The notes: generated from the letters alone by a model not told the origin. DNA of 64,000 bases from Bacillota bacterium (GCA_023408315.1 JAEYKI010000008.1:496001-560000), one strand, 5' to 3'. Positions 1 to 8,242 are shown, numbered from the stretch's first letter. Numbers and translations are program-made.

Positions 1-1277
1 CTCACATGGTGGCTTGCAAGCTCCCGGATAAACGCGCCGTTGTCCATCAGCGCGTAATCGTGCCGCACGCCCGAGCGCACAAACACCTTTTTAACGCCGG
101 GCAGCGCGCGCAATTTTTTTAATAAGCCAACATATTCCGCGTGGCTCACCCGCAAATACTTGCATTTCTGCGGGGTCAGGCACCTCCGTTTGGTGCAAAC
201 GCCCCTGGGGTTTTCGCAGCGCGCGCCGTAAAAGTTGGCGGTGGGCCCGCCCACGTCGTGTATATAGCCCTTAAACTCCCTGTCCGCCGTCATCTTTTTT
301 GCTTCCGCAAGAACGCTCTCTTCGCTCCTGTTCTGCAAATGCTTGCCCTGGTGATAATAAATGGAGCAATACGCACACCCGCCAATGCACCCGCGCTGTG
401 TTGTCAGCGAAAACTTCACCTCGTCCAGCGCCGGTATATGTTCCTTATAAAAAGGATGCGGCCGGTATTCAAAATCCATGCCGTATACGCTGTCCATCTG
501 CTCTTCTGTCAGCGGCTCTGCCGGCGGGTTTTGCACCGCGTAAAAATCCCGCTGCATCTGCGCAACCGGGTTTTCCCGTTCATTCATCTGCATCATAAAA
601 GCGTCGCAGTAGCTGTGCTTGTTCTTAACTGCTTCCTCAAAAGAAGGCGTTTCCTTATATTCATAAACCCGCTCCAAATTGCCAGCCGGGTAGCATGTCC
701 CTTTTATATAGGTAATATCCCGCACCGCAATCCCGGATGCAAGCGCGTCCGCAATTTCCAGTACGGGGTTTTCGCCCATGCCGTATACCAGCAGGTCGGC
801 GCCGCTGTCCGCCAATATGCTTTGCCGCACCGCGTCGTCCCAGTAGTCGTAATGCGCAAAGCGCCGAAGGCTCGCTTCCACCCCGCCAACAATCACGGGT
901 ATATCCCCAAACGCTTCCCGTATCTTGTTTGTATATACAATTGTGGCCCGCTTTGGCCGCAGGCCCGCCTTGCCACCCGGAGAATACGCATCGTCCTTTC
1001 GCCTGCGCTTGTTCACCGTGTACAGGTTCACCATGCTGTCCATGTTGCCCGCGCTCACCAGAAACCCAAGCCGCGGCCTGCCCAGTCTTTTAAAATCATC
1101 CAGACTGTTCCAGTCCGGCTGCGCGATGATCCCCACGCCATACCCGTTCATCTCCAGCCATTTACCAATCAACGCGTTCGCAAAACTGGGGTGGTCCACA
1201 TACGCATCCCCCGTTACCAATATAAAATCCAGCTCCCTGCCGCCTACCTCGGCAGCCGTCATCGGCAAAAAACTCAT
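1..1277 (-). CDS. ygiQ: YgiQ family radical SAM protein (partial)
   Basis: Read on the minus strand from ATG at 1277; an in-frame TAA lies directly upstream, so this start is firm. The gene runs off the left edge and about 425 residues are visible. It shows the long N-terminal UPF0313 domain and then the radical SAM cluster motif C-x3-C-x2-C at about residues 297-304 (CIGGCAYC), which binds a 4Fe-4S cluster and S-adenosylmethionine. After it comes a Cys-rich stretch (ENPRGVCTKRRCLTP) typical of YgiQ. The family's reaction is not established. GGAGCGG lies 3 bases before the ATG, and a good sigma-A promoter sits about 28 bases upstream. The family is clear; the function is unknown. Confidence 0.9.
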   Translation of the reverse strand, partial: MSFLPMTAAEVGGRELDFILVTGDAYVDHPSFANALIGKWLEMNGYGVGIIAQPDWNSLDDFKRLGRPRLGFLVSAGNMDSMVNLYTVNKRRRKDDAYSPGGKAGLRPKRATIVYTNKIREAFGDIPVIVGGVEASLRRFAHYDYWDDAVRQSILADSGADLLVYGMGENPVLEIADALASGIAVRDITYIKGTCYPAGNLERVYEYKETPSFEEAVKNKHSYCDAFMMQMNERENPVAQMQRDFYAVQNPPAEPLTEEQMDSVYGMDFEYRPHPFYKEHIPALDEVKFSLTTQRGCIGGCAYCSIYYHQGKHLQNRSEESVLAEAKKMTADREFKGYIHDVGGPTANFYGARCENPRGVCTKRRCLTPQKCKYLRVSHAEYVGLLKKLRALPGVKKVFVRSGVRHDYALMDNGAFIRELASHHV

Positions 1278-1304
1278 TTACCGCTCCAAAACATTGATGT
1301 CCCG

Positions 1305-1333
1305 ATTATACCACAGATCGCCGGGCAAAACAA
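1305..1333 (-). promoter_or_regulatory. Sigma-A promoter of ygiQ
   Basis: On the minus strand, TTGTTT (1333-1328) and TATAAT (1310-1305) are separated by 17 bases, and a TGG extension precedes the -10 box. It lies about 28 bases upstream of the ygiQ start codon. Confidence 0.6.
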
Positions 1334-1372
1334 AAGCGGGGCTTCCGCCTCACTTTATCGCCCACTGGGCGC

Positions 1373-1615
1373 ATTCGGCTACGCCCCGGCCACTTCTTTT
1401 CTTAAAAGAAAAGAAGCAAAAGAATTTTATGTCAAAACACCGTTTCACGGTGTTTTGGAGAAAAAATAAACAAGTAGTTTAGCGCAGATACCTATGCCAG
1501 AGGCAGGCTGGCTTTTATTGCCCCGCAATATCGCACAGCGGTATTGCGGACAAACGGGATTCCAAAGGGACAATTCATCCCTTTGGCGAGTGGTTTGGAG
1601 GCGGGCAGCCTCCAA
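1373..1615 (+). repeat. Multi-hairpin intergenic repeat, copy 1
   Basis: Intergenic block between ygiQ and the first azoreductase gene, matching an inverted copy at 6824-7072. It holds five hairpins: 1393-1403/1406-1416 (CTTCTTTTCTT stem), 1434-1442/1448-1456 (AAAACACCG stem), 1523-1534/1538-1549 (12 bp, ACA loop), 1562-1570/1578-1586 (CCAAAGGGA stem) and 1595-1602/1608-1615 (TTGGAGGC stem). Between hairpins, single-stranded boxes such as AACAAGTAGTTTA and AGAGGCAGGCTGGC are shared with copy 2. The last hairpin abuts the azoreductase stop codon and could act as its terminator. Confidence 0.75.
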
Positions 1616-2221
1616 TTAAAAGTCTTTAGCTACTTCTTTGGCTTGTGCCTGCGCTTTGGCGACGATGGCCCCGGCGTCGTTGCCCTGAACGTCCAGGCCG
1701 TCCGCAAAGATGGTGGTAAAGTCTATGATCCCAAAGAACCCGAATATGGTTTTAACATACCTGTCTCCCAGTTCAAAATCGCAGGCGGGCGCAGAACAGT
1801 AATCGCCTCCGCGGGAGACGATATTAACGGCTTTTTTGCCGCCCAGCAGGCCCTGCGCGCCGTATTCGGTATAGTGGAATGTAACGCCCACTATGGAAAC
1901 ATAATCCACGTACGCCTTTAAAATTGCCGGGATGCCAAGGTTCCACATGGGTTCGGCAACCACATACTTGTCCGCCTCCGCAAACTGGTAGGCGTATTTA
2001 AGCACCGGGTGGTTGCGGCTGGCGTCCGTCTTGGGGCCAAACGCCTCCGTAATATCCTCCGCTTTCAAAAAATCAATATCCTCTTTATACAGGTCAAGCG
2101 TAACAATGGTATCACCCGGGTTGTTCTTTTTGTACTCTTCAATAAACACGTCGGAAATCTGAAACGTGCGGGACATTCCTTCCGGCTTTGAATTTGCTTT
2201 GATATACAATACCGTGCTCAT
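1616..2221 (-). CDS. azoR: FMN-dependent NADH-azoreductase (paralogue 1)
   Basis: Flavodoxin-like fold protein of 201 residues, the usual AzoR length. The family is a homodimeric cytosolic flavoprotein that reduces azo dyes and quinones with NADH. The two flavin-contact motifs known from AzoR are intact: MWNL at residues 92-95, followed by GIP, and SRGG at 136-139. The N-terminal YIKANSKPEGMSR segment corresponds to the phosphate-binding loop. GGAGG lies 8 bases before the ATG. It is the first of three tandem same-strand paralogues (next at 2364-2921 and 3074-3634) separated by about 140-150 bases, so each may have its own promoter. This copy is the one most likely to be a normal azoreductase. 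Confidence 0.88.
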   Translation of the reverse strand: MSTVLYIKANSKPEGMSRTFQISDVFIEEYKKNNPGDTIVTLDLYKEDIDFLKAEDITEAFGPKTDASRNHPVLKYAYQFAEADKYVVAEPMWNLGIPAILKAYVDYVSIVGVTFHYTEYGAQGLLGGKKAVNIVSRGGDYCSAPACDFELGDRYVKTIFGFFGIIDFTTIFADGLDVQGNDAGAIVAKAQAQAKEVAKDF

Positions 2222-2363
2222 GCCAATTCCTCCATTACCAAATTAATGATAGTATTATGATACCCTCTCCGTCCCGGGATAAACTGAATTTCATCCGGGC
2301 TTCAAAAAAAATCAGTACAGTTTCAAATAAAATGAGCGGTATACATCCGCCCATACGCAATCT

Positions 2364-2921
2364 TTAAAACGCTCTCGCTTTCCGCCCTATTTCTTCATCC
2401 ATATCTTTAAGCAGATCGACGTTGATCGTTGCAAAATCCGTTATCCCCATAAAGGTGAACAGAGATTTTACGCTTTCTTCCGCCAGTTCGCTAAAAGAGG
2501 TATGGCGGCGGCGGCCCCGCGAAATAATGTTAACCGCTTTTTTCCCTTTAAGCAAGCCTACGGAACCGTAATCCGTGTACTTAAAAGCAATATCCATAAT
2601 GCTTACATAGTCTATGTAGTTTAAAATCGAGGGAATGCCGGTATCGCTTAATGGTTCGGCTACAATATACTTGTCCGCTTCGGCAAACTGCCATGCGTAT
2701 TTTAAAACCGGATGGTTTCTGTTTGCATCCTCTTTATGGACAATCGCAGAAAGAATATCGTTGCGGGAAAGCACCCTTATTTTTTCTTTGCTCAGGTCAA
2801 GCGTCGTAACCTCGTCCTTCGGATGGCACATGACATACTCTTCTACAAATTTATCAGACAACTTAAACGCTGCCGGCTGTTCTTCTTTTGTGTTTGCCTT
2901 AATATACAAAACCTTGCACAT
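2364..2921 (-). CDS. Azoreductase-like protein, flavin motifs lost (paralogue 2)
   Basis: Homologue of the neighbouring azoreductases, 185 residues, preceded by AAGGAG. The fold-defining segments are kept (VLYIKAN at 4-10, a HPVLKYAWQFAEADKYIVAEP block ending at 90, and DYVSIMDIAFKYTDYG). The AzoR flavin-contact motif M-[WY]-N-[LF] is replaced by LSDT at 91-94, and SRGG is changed to SRGR at 134-137. It is much closer to paralogue 3 than to paralogue 1. Its DNA is AT-richer (about 38% GC on a sampled line) than paralogues 1 and 3. It may bind flavin differently, bind another ligand, or be inactive as a reductase. The family is sure; the activity is not. Confidence 0.75.
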   Translation of the reverse strand: MCKVLYIKANTKEEQPAAFKLSDKFVEEYVMCHPKDEVTTLDLSKEKIRVLSRNDILSAIVHKEDANRNHPVLKYAWQFAEADKYIVAEPLSDTGIPSILNYIDYVSIMDIAFKYTDYGSVGLLKGKKAVNIISRGRRRHTSFSELAEESVKSLFTFMGITDFATINVDLLKDMDEEIGRKARAF

Positions 2922-3073
2922 TTTCGTAACTCTCCTTCCGCACTGTTTGCCTTTAATTGTTTTATGGAACGCTTATATATTTTTATTTAAACTGCATCGG
3001 GGCGGGCAAAACATTAAATAATCTTATATTCGCGCCGCATAAAAAAGAGCCGCTTTCCTGGCAGCCCCGCTTC

Positions 3074-3634
3074 TTAAAAACTCCTCGCCTTCTGCTCCGT
3101 TTCCGCCGCGGCCCCGTCTTCCCTATCCGCATTAAACGTTGTAAAATCGGATATCCCAAAAAACGAGAATATGGATTTCAAATAATCCAGCCCCGGTTCG
3201 CCAAACCCATGCGGTTTTTCCGCGCCGCGCCTCAGCACAATATTGAGCGCCTTTTTCCCGCGCAGCAGCCCCACGTGCCCGTACTCCGTGTATTTAAAGG
3301 CTATGTCCATAATGCTTACATAGTCCATGTAATTCAAAATAGCGGGAATTCCGGATTCACACTGCGGCTCCGCCACAATGTATTTGTCCGCCTCCGCAAA
3401 CTGCCATGCGTACTTTAATACGGGGTGGTTTTTGCCCCGGTCTTCCTTATGCACAATGGCAGATAAAATATCATTCCGGCTCAAAGCCCTGATCTTTTCT
3501 TTGTTCAGGTCCAAGGTGGTTACCTGGTCGTTTGGGTGGTGTTTTTTGTATTCCTCCACAAACAGGTCGGAAAGTTCAAAAGCGTCCGCCTCCACCCCCT
3601 GGGTGTTGGCCTTTATATACAAAACGTTGCACAT
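3074..3634 (-). CDS. Azoreductase-like protein, flavin motifs lost (paralogue 3)
   Basis: 186 residues from the second of two nearby ATGs; AAGGAG sits 8 bases before this one, while the ATG at 3640 is too close to it. Over the core it is very similar to paralogue 2 (shared LSRNDILSAIVHKED and HPVLKYAWQFAEADKYIVAEP). The MWNL position reads QCES (91-94) and the SRGG position reads LRRG (134-137), so both AzoR FMN-contact motifs are gone. GC content is near that of the host genes. As the most upstream of the three copies it faces an AT-rich leader with an 18-bp palindrome at 3708-3725. NADH-azoreductase activity is doubtful; the flavodoxin-like fold is confident. Confidence 0.75.
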   Translation of the reverse strand: MCNVLYIKANTQGVEADAFELSDLFVEEYKKHHPNDQVTTLDLNKEKIRALSRNDILSAIVHKEDRGKNHPVLKYAWQFAEADKYIVAEPQCESGIPAILNYMDYVSIMDIAFKYTEYGHVGLLRGKKALNIVLRRGAEKPHGFGEPGLDYLKSIFSFFGISDFTTFNADREDGAAAETEQKARSF

Positions 3635-3707
3635 GGGCATCTCTCCTTGCGGTCAAAATAGCATCGGATACAATAGTATGTGCCGCGCGCCGGATTTATT
3701 ACAAATT

Positions 3708-3725
3708 TTTCAAAATTTTTTGAAA
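3708..3725. promoter_or_regulatory. Candidate operator palindrome upstream of azoreductase array
   Basis: TTTCAAAA and TTTTGAAA form perfect 8-bp arms around a 2-base centre, about 75 bases upstream of the paralogue 3 start. The arms are AT-rich, so chance is possible. It could bind a redox or xenobiotic regulator, but nothing shows which. Confidence 0.25.
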
Positions 3726-3740
3726 CATTTTCCGCAAAAC

Positions 3741-3764
3741 AAAAAACCGGCGTTAAAAGCCGGT
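3741..3764 (-). terminator. Terminator of rnpB
   Basis: On the minus strand, ACCGGC and GCCGGT (3764-3759/3751-3746) enclose a 7-base loop and are followed by a run of six T. It lies just after the RNase P RNA 3' end. Confidence 0.85.
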
Positions 3765-3779
3765 ACTGTAAAACTTTTC

Positions 3780-4107
3780 TGAGTAAGTCTGTAAGCCGAG
3801 TTCTGTTTAGATGACCATCTATCTAGGCCTGCTGTTGCCAGCAGGCTCAAGCGATTACAGAAGGCTTGACGGGCCGCCATTAAACGCCTTCATACCAATC
3901 TTGCACCGGATGGGGTTTACACAGCGGATCCGGTCGCCCGGACCCCGGTGAGCTCTTACCTCGCCTTTTCACCCTTACAGGCCAAAGCCTGCGGTACTTT
4001 TCTGTTGCACTTTCCTTGGAGTCGCCTCCACCGGGTGTTACCCGGCACCCTGCCCTGCGGAGCTCGGACTTTCCTCACCTTGCGGCGCAGTCATCCGGCT
4101 TACTCAT
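3780..4107 (-). ncRNA. rnpB: RNase P RNA, bacterial class A
   Basis: Catalytic RNA of RNase P, which removes tRNA 5' leaders. On the minus strand the conserved 5' core GAGGAAAGTCCGAGCTCC, the central GGGTGAAAAGGCGAGGTAAGAGC region and the 3' core ACAGAACTCGGCTTAC are all present in order. The terminal helix P1 is visible: GAGTAAG near the 5' end (about 4105) pairs with CTTACTC at 3787-3781. The length of about 328 bases is normal. A strong terminator follows at 3741-3764. The exact 5' end is set by P1 and could be off by a few bases. Confidence 0.95.
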
Positions 4108-4291
4108 TAAAAATTTTTCGGGCTTCTGTAACATCCACCAGCTTCGTTATTTTTCCGTTTTCCACTTCGCCGCAGATTTTACCACGCTTCCGTCGGATCG
4201 CTCAAAACGCCTTGCATCCGGGCCTTACAAAAGCCTCTTTATTTAGAAATCTGATTATATACGCTATCCTGACGAATGTCAACTGGAAGCC

Positions 4292-5017
4292 TTACCCTAT
4301 ATAAATAATCCTCCCGCAACTGTCGCACTCCACAATGCTGCCGCTCACCTTCAGGCTGCCAATCACGCTGGAGGGAAGCTGCATATTGCAGCCGCTGCAG
4401 CGGTCATTGTTCAGCCGCGCAACCGGGTTGGGCCTGCGCTGCTTTATTTTTTTGTATCGTTCCATCAGGCCCGGTTCCACCTTTTGGGCCGCCTCGTTTA
4501 AAGCCGCCTTCAGGCGTTCCGCCTCGCTGGAACCTTTTTCTATTTCCTCGTTATGCAGTTCTTTCAGGCGGTCAAATTCCTTCTTGGCCGCACTCATGTT
4601 CCTGAGCGTAACTACCAGATCTTCGTTTGCTTTCTCCAGCTTTTTTCTGATCTCCACAATCTTCCGCTTGTTCTGTTCCAAAGCATTCTTGATGTTTTCG
4701 CTTTCCTTTATGCTTTCGCGTACATCCTCAATAAAAAGGTCTTCCAGGTCATAATCCGCCATTTCGGTCAGTTCCTGGCTTTTCTGTTGCATCTTTGCCG
4801 TAAGAGCCTCCATTTGGGACCGAATCTCAGAGATCCGGTTCTGGTTCATCACGGTCTCGTTTTCAATATTCTTAATCGCCTGCTGTTTTGCCTGCAGGTA
4901 TTTTTGGTGCTGGAGCAGTTTTTTCCTTGTCTCCGTATTCCTGAGTACATTTTCATACTCTTCCAGCTCTATTTCAGCGGTTTGGTACTCCCATAACGCC
5001 TTTAATTTATCCAACAC
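4292..5017 (-). CDS. Coiled-coil protein with C4 zinc ribbon
   Basis: About 241 residues. Long heptad-rich helices, rich in E, K, Q and N, cover roughly residues 10-185. A C-terminal C4 zinc ribbon follows, with a CSGC knuckle and a CDSC knuckle about 27 residues later, then a GRIIYIG end. This is the zf-RING_7 (PF02591) architecture found beside nif3-trmK in many bacteria; its role is not established, though nucleic-acid or nucleotide binding has been suggested. The start is GTG 5017 (or TTG 5014), because GGAGG sits 4-7 bases before these; the open frame continues to TTG 5032, which overlaps the SD. The upstream nif3 stop is 12 bases away, so they are cotranscribed. Confidence 0.8.
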   Translation of the reverse strand: MLDKLKALWEYQTAEIELEEYENVLRNTETRKKLLQHQKYLQAKQQAIKNIENETVMNQNRISEIRSQMEALTAKMQQKSQELTEMADYDLEDLFIEDVRESIKESENIKNALEQNKRKIVEIRKKLEKANEDLVVTLRNMSAAKKEFDRLKELHNEEIEKGSSEAERLKAALNEAAQKVEPGLMERYKKIKQRRPNPVARLNNDRCSGCNMQLPSSVIGSLKVSGSIVECDSCGRIIYIG

Positions 5018-5028
5018 GAATCCTCCAC

Positions 5029-6141
5029 TCAAAAGTTACTATACGGACGTCTCTCTGTTTCCGTCATAAAAACGCACACGTTATATTGTACCGCATCCAA
5101 CCTCTTTTGTAAACCTTGGCTCATCAGGGGAACAAAACATTTTTCCGTGTCGTAATGCCCCGCTTCTATCAACGCCATGCTCCAGCCCGCAACATACGCG
5201 CTGTGCTTCACCTCGCCGGTAATAAAAAGCTGCGCCCCCATCTGCGCCGCCAGGGGAATCAAATCGCCCGCGCTGCCGCCGCAAACGCCCGCCATCCGTA
5301 TGCGCTGCCGCAGGTTTCCGCATACCCGCACATGGTCTGTGGGCAGTTCTTCCTTCACCATCTCCGCCGCGTCTCCAAGCGTAATCTCTTCTTCAAATTC
5401 GCCCAGCACGCCCAGCCCCGCTTCCACTTCCCGGTTGTTTTGCAGCTCCGCCACATAATACGCCGCTTCCTCATAGGGATGCACGGCCTTCATGCGGGCA
5501 ACCGCCTCTTCCGCCAGCTCTGCCGCGCAAATGGCCTCAATCTTGGTTTCGTTCACCACTTCCAGATTGCCCGTCTGCCCAATAAACGGATTCGCGCCCG
5601 CAAGCGGGCGGAAACGTCCCTCTCCGCCGGTCATAAACACGCAGTCACGGTAATTGCCCAGCAGGCCCGCCCCGGCTTGGCCCATTGCGTCCGCCACCGT
5701 ATTCACATGCCCTTCGGGCACATACACGCCAATCTGGCAATATTTCTTTTTTGCCACAGGCTCCATAAACCGGCGGTTCTGCATGCCAAACCGCTTCGCC
5801 AAAAACATGTTGATGCCCTCGGGCGCGCTGTCCATGCTTGTGTGGCTGCAATAAAGCGAAATGCCGCTGCCGATGAGCTTTGCGGCCAGCCTTCCTTCCC
5901 GCGTGGACGCGTCGATATTTTTAAGCCCTTTAAAAAACAGCGGATGGTGGGATACAATGAGACCGCAGTTTTTCGCCTGCGCCTCCTCCGCAACCGCGTC
6001 CGAAACGTCCAGGCAGACCAGAACGTTCTCCGCGCGGTTGCCCAGGTTAACCGCAAAACCGCTCGTGTCCCAGTCGCAGGCATAGCGTAGCGGCGCAAAT
6101 TCTTCTATCACCGCTTCAATCTGTTTCATGGTTGCAGCCAT
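5029..6141 (-). CDS. Nif3-like dinuclear metal center protein
   Basis: About 370 residues. This is the long Gram-positive form (YqfO type), in which a PII/CutA-like domain of about 100 residues is inserted in the middle (about 125-235) of the NIF3 fold. Metal ligands of the two half-sites are visible: SHHPLFFKG and HTSMD in the N half, ITGEVKHS and a GHYDTE stretch in the C half. The family forms hexameric toroids with two bound metals; the substrate is unsettled (often annotated GTP cyclohydrolase I type 2 or metal chaperone). ATG 6141 is 10 bases after GGAGG; ATG 6129, overlapping the trmK stop as ATGA, is an alternative. The trmK-nif3 pair is conserved in Firmicutes. Confidence 0.88.
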   Translation of the reverse strand: MAATMKQIEAVIEEFAPLRYACDWDTSGFAVNLGNRAENVLVCLDVSDAVAEEAQAKNCGLIVSHHPLFFKGLKNIDASTREGRLAAKLIGSGISLYCSHTSMDSAPEGINMFLAKRFGMQNRRFMEPVAKKKYCQIGVYVPEGHVNTVADAMGQAGAGLLGNYRDCVFMTGGEGRFRPLAGANPFIGQTGNLEVVNETKIEAICAAELAEEAVARMKAVHPYEEAAYYVAELQNNREVEAGLGVLGEFEEEITLGDAAEMVKEELPTDHVRVCGNLRQRIRMAGVCGGSAGDLIPLAAQMGAQLFITGEVKHSAYVAGWSMALIEAGHYDTEKCFVPLMSQGLQKRLDAVQYNVCVFMTETERRPYSNF

Positions 6142-6815
6142 TTTAAACACTCCTCCAGTCTCCCGGCAAAAGTCCGTACCTTTTCAGCCTCTTGCACAGC
6201 CCGTTCGTTGCCGGATGCCCCCGCCTTTTTATATATCTCCCGTGCCAGGCGAAGCCTGTACGCCAGGTAACCCGCCAGCAGTTCATCCCTGCCCGCCAGC
6301 AGCTTTTCTCCTATGCTATAATAAAACGCATCTTTTGCAGCACGCTTTCGCCCGTCATATTTAGCGCAGATGATTTGATAATACCGCCCGTCTTCCAGCG
6401 CCAGCGTTTCCGCAGTGATGCCGTAACCGTTCGTCAGCAAAAATTTGCGCAGTATCTCCTCGTGCGTGTGCGGGCATAAAACCAAAAACGCTTGCTCTGC
6501 CACATCCGGGCTTCGGCGCAGCATGTCCGCAATCAAATGCCCGCCCATCCCGGCAATCACAATCGTATCCGCCTCGCCCGCCGCAAGCACCGCAAGGCCG
6601 TCCCCCTGCCTGAACTCCGCCCGATGCGCAAGCCCCAGCGTTCCGCACAGCCGAACCGCCTTTGAAAGCGATTTTTCACTGATGTCCGCCGCAACCACCC
6701 GTTCCGCCCGGTTCTGAGTCAAAAGCATAGCCGTCAGTTGGCCGTGGTCGCAGCCAATGTCCGCCGCAACCTTGGATTTCGGTATGCAGCTATAAATTTT
6801 GCTTAATCTATCCAT
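6126..6815 (-). CDS. trmK: tRNA (adenine(22)-N1)-methyltransferase
   Basis: 229 residues, the usual TrmK size. It methylates N1 of A22 in the D-loop region of tRNAs using S-adenosylmethionine. The SAM-binding motif I reads AADIGCDHGQLT at about residues 17-28, and the family motif VIAGMGGHLI follows at about 87-96. The C-terminal third is helical and coiled-coil-like, as in the B. subtilis YqfN structure. It ends inside the start of nif3, implying translational coupling. In B. subtilis the gene also follows sigA. The start at ATG 6815 has AAGGAT a few bases upstream. Confidence 0.9.
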   Translation of the reverse strand: MDRLSKIYSCIPKSKVAADIGCDHGQLTAMLLTQNRAERVVAADISEKSLSKAVRLCGTLGLAHRAEFRQGDGLAVLAAGEADTIVIAGMGGHLIADMLRRSPDVAEQAFLVLCPHTHEEILRKFLLTNGYGITAETLALEDGRYYQIICAKYDGRKRAAKDAFYYSIGEKLLAGRDELLAGYLAYRLRLAREIYKKAGASGNERAVQEAEKVRTFAGRLEECLKWLQP

Positions 6816-6823
6816 CTATCCTT

Positions 6824-7072
6824 TTTTGGGGGCGCTGCCCCCAATCCCCTGCCAAAGGGTCAAGTGACCCTTTGGAATCCCATTTGAAAAATGCCGCTGT
6901 GCGGCATTTATAAGAATTGGCAAGGGCCAGCCTGCCTCTTGCATCCGTATATTTGATAAACTGCTTGTTTTTATTGTTTCAAAAAATGCCGCACAGCGGC
7001 ATTTTCAAGCAGTAAAAGTCTTTTGCTTCTTTTCTTCAGAAAAGAAGTGGGGTCCGGGGAGTAGCCCCCGAA
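6824..7072 (-). repeat. Multi-hairpin intergenic repeat, copy 2 (inverted)
   Basis: Fills the sigA-trmK gap in the opposite orientation to the copy at 1373-1615. Its hairpins in plus coordinates are 6826-6833/6837-6844 (TTGGGGGC stem), 6852-6862/6865-6875 (CCAAAGGGTCA stem), 6889-6897/6901-6909 (AAATGCCGC), 6983-6992/6996-7005 (AAAATGCCGC) and 7026-7035/7038-7047 (CTTCTTTTCT). The stems occupy the same order as in copy 1 but differ in sequence on both arms. The linkers are conserved, for example AACAAGCAGTTTA and AGAGGCAGGCTGGC read on the minus strand. No coding frame of note is inside. Confidence 0.75.
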
Positions 7073-7076
7073 AAAA

Positions 7077-8228
7077 TCATTCTAAAAAATCTCTCAGTTT
7101 TTTGCTCCGGCTGGGATGGCGCAGCTTGCGCAGGGCTTTTGCTTCTATCTGGCGTATGCGTTCGCGGGTAACCTGGAACTCCTTGCCCACTTCCTCCAGC
7201 GTACGCGCACGGCCGTCGTCCAGGCCAAAACGCAGCTTTAAAACTTTTTCCTCCCTGGGCGTCAGGGTATCCAGCACATCCATAAGCTGTTCCTTCAAAA
7301 GCGTAAACGCTGCTGCTTCCGCGGGTGCGGGCGCGTCGTCGTCCGGTATAAAATCACCCAGATGGCTGTCTTCTTCCTCGCCAATAGGCGTTTCCAAAGA
7401 AACAGGCTCCTGCGCAATCTTTAATATCTCGCGCACCTTGTCTTCAGAAATTCCCATTTCCCGGGCAAGCTCCTCGGGCAGCGGGTCACGGCCATATTGC
7501 TGCAGCAGTTGGCGGGACACGCGGATCAGTTTATTAATGGTTTCAACCATGTGTACAGGAATGCGGATGGTGCGGGCCTGGTCCGCAATGGCGCGGGTAA
7601 TGGCCTGCCGTATCCACCAGGTGGCGTAGGTGCTGAACTTGTACCCTTTCTGGTAATCAAACTTTTCAACGGCTTTAATAAGCCCCAGGTTGCCCTCCTG
7701 AATCAAGTCCAAAAACAGCATGCCGCGGCCCACATAGCGTTTCGCAATGCTCACCACCAGGCGCAGGTTTGCCTCCGCCAGTTTTTTCTTGGCTTCCTGG
7801 TCGCCCTGGCCCATCCTTGTCGCAAGCTCAATCTCCTCGTCAGCGGAGAGCAATGGCACCTTGCCAATCTCTTTTAAGTACATCCGGACCGGGTCGTCTA
7901 TGTTGATATTCTCGGGCATTGCAATTTCAAATTCCTTTTCAATGCCGTCTTCCAGGTCCTTGGGCAGATCGCGCTCTATCTCTTCGTCAATCACGTCCAC
8001 ATTCAGTTCTTCCAGGCTCTCATACAGCCTTTCAATCTGGTCGGGGCGCAGAATCACGTCGTCCAGGGCGTCCATGATCTCCTTGTATGTAATAATACCC
8101 TTGGCCTTGCCAATATCAATAATCTTGCTTACCCGCTCTTCGCTGTTCTTTATATAGGAAGAAACGGCATTCTTTTTGTTTATTTCAAACTCCGATTTCT
8201 TCGCGCTGTTGTTTTCATTTTCCTGCAA
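7077..8228 (-). CDS. sigA: Primary sigma factor SigA (RpoD)
   Basis: 383 residues, the Firmicutes housekeeping sigma factor, which directs RNA polymerase to -35/-10 promoters. Region 1.2 begins at DPVRMYLKEIGKVPLL. Regions 2.1-2.4 run through the hallmark GYKFSTYATWWIRQAI and the RTIRIPVHMVETINKL segment. Region 4 has TPREEKVLKLRFGL and a helix-turn-helix in VGKEFQVTRERIRQIEAKAL. The acidic N-terminal region 1.1 is short, as in Gram-positives. The start codon is TTG 8228 with AGGTGG 7 bases upstream. It is preceded by dnaG with a 14-base gap, the macromolecular-synthesis arrangement, so replication priming and transcription factors are coexpressed. Confidence 0.97.
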   Translation of the reverse strand: MQENENNSAKKSEFEINKKNAVSSYIKNSEERVSKIIDIGKAKGIITYKEIMDALDDVILRPDQIERLYESLEELNVDVIDEEIERDLPKDLEDGIEKEFEIAMPENINIDDPVRMYLKEIGKVPLLSADEEIELATRMGQGDQEAKKKLAEANLRLVVSIAKRYVGRGMLFLDLIQEGNLGLIKAVEKFDYQKGYKFSTYATWWIRQAITRAIADQARTIRIPVHMVETINKLIRVSRQLLQQYGRDPLPEELAREMGISEDKVREILKIAQEPVSLETPIGEEEDSHLGDFIPDDDAPAPAEAAAFTLLKEQLMDVLDTLTPREEKVLKLRFGLDDGRARTLEEVGKEFQVTRERIRQIEAKALRKLRHPSRSKKLRDFLE

Positions 8229-8242
8229 CTTAAAACCACCTA

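Noticed and set aside
141..1469. Plus-strand frame of about 440 codons over ygiQ and the intergenic repeat
   Set aside because: Antisense to a clear radical SAM gene and crossing a non-coding repeat.
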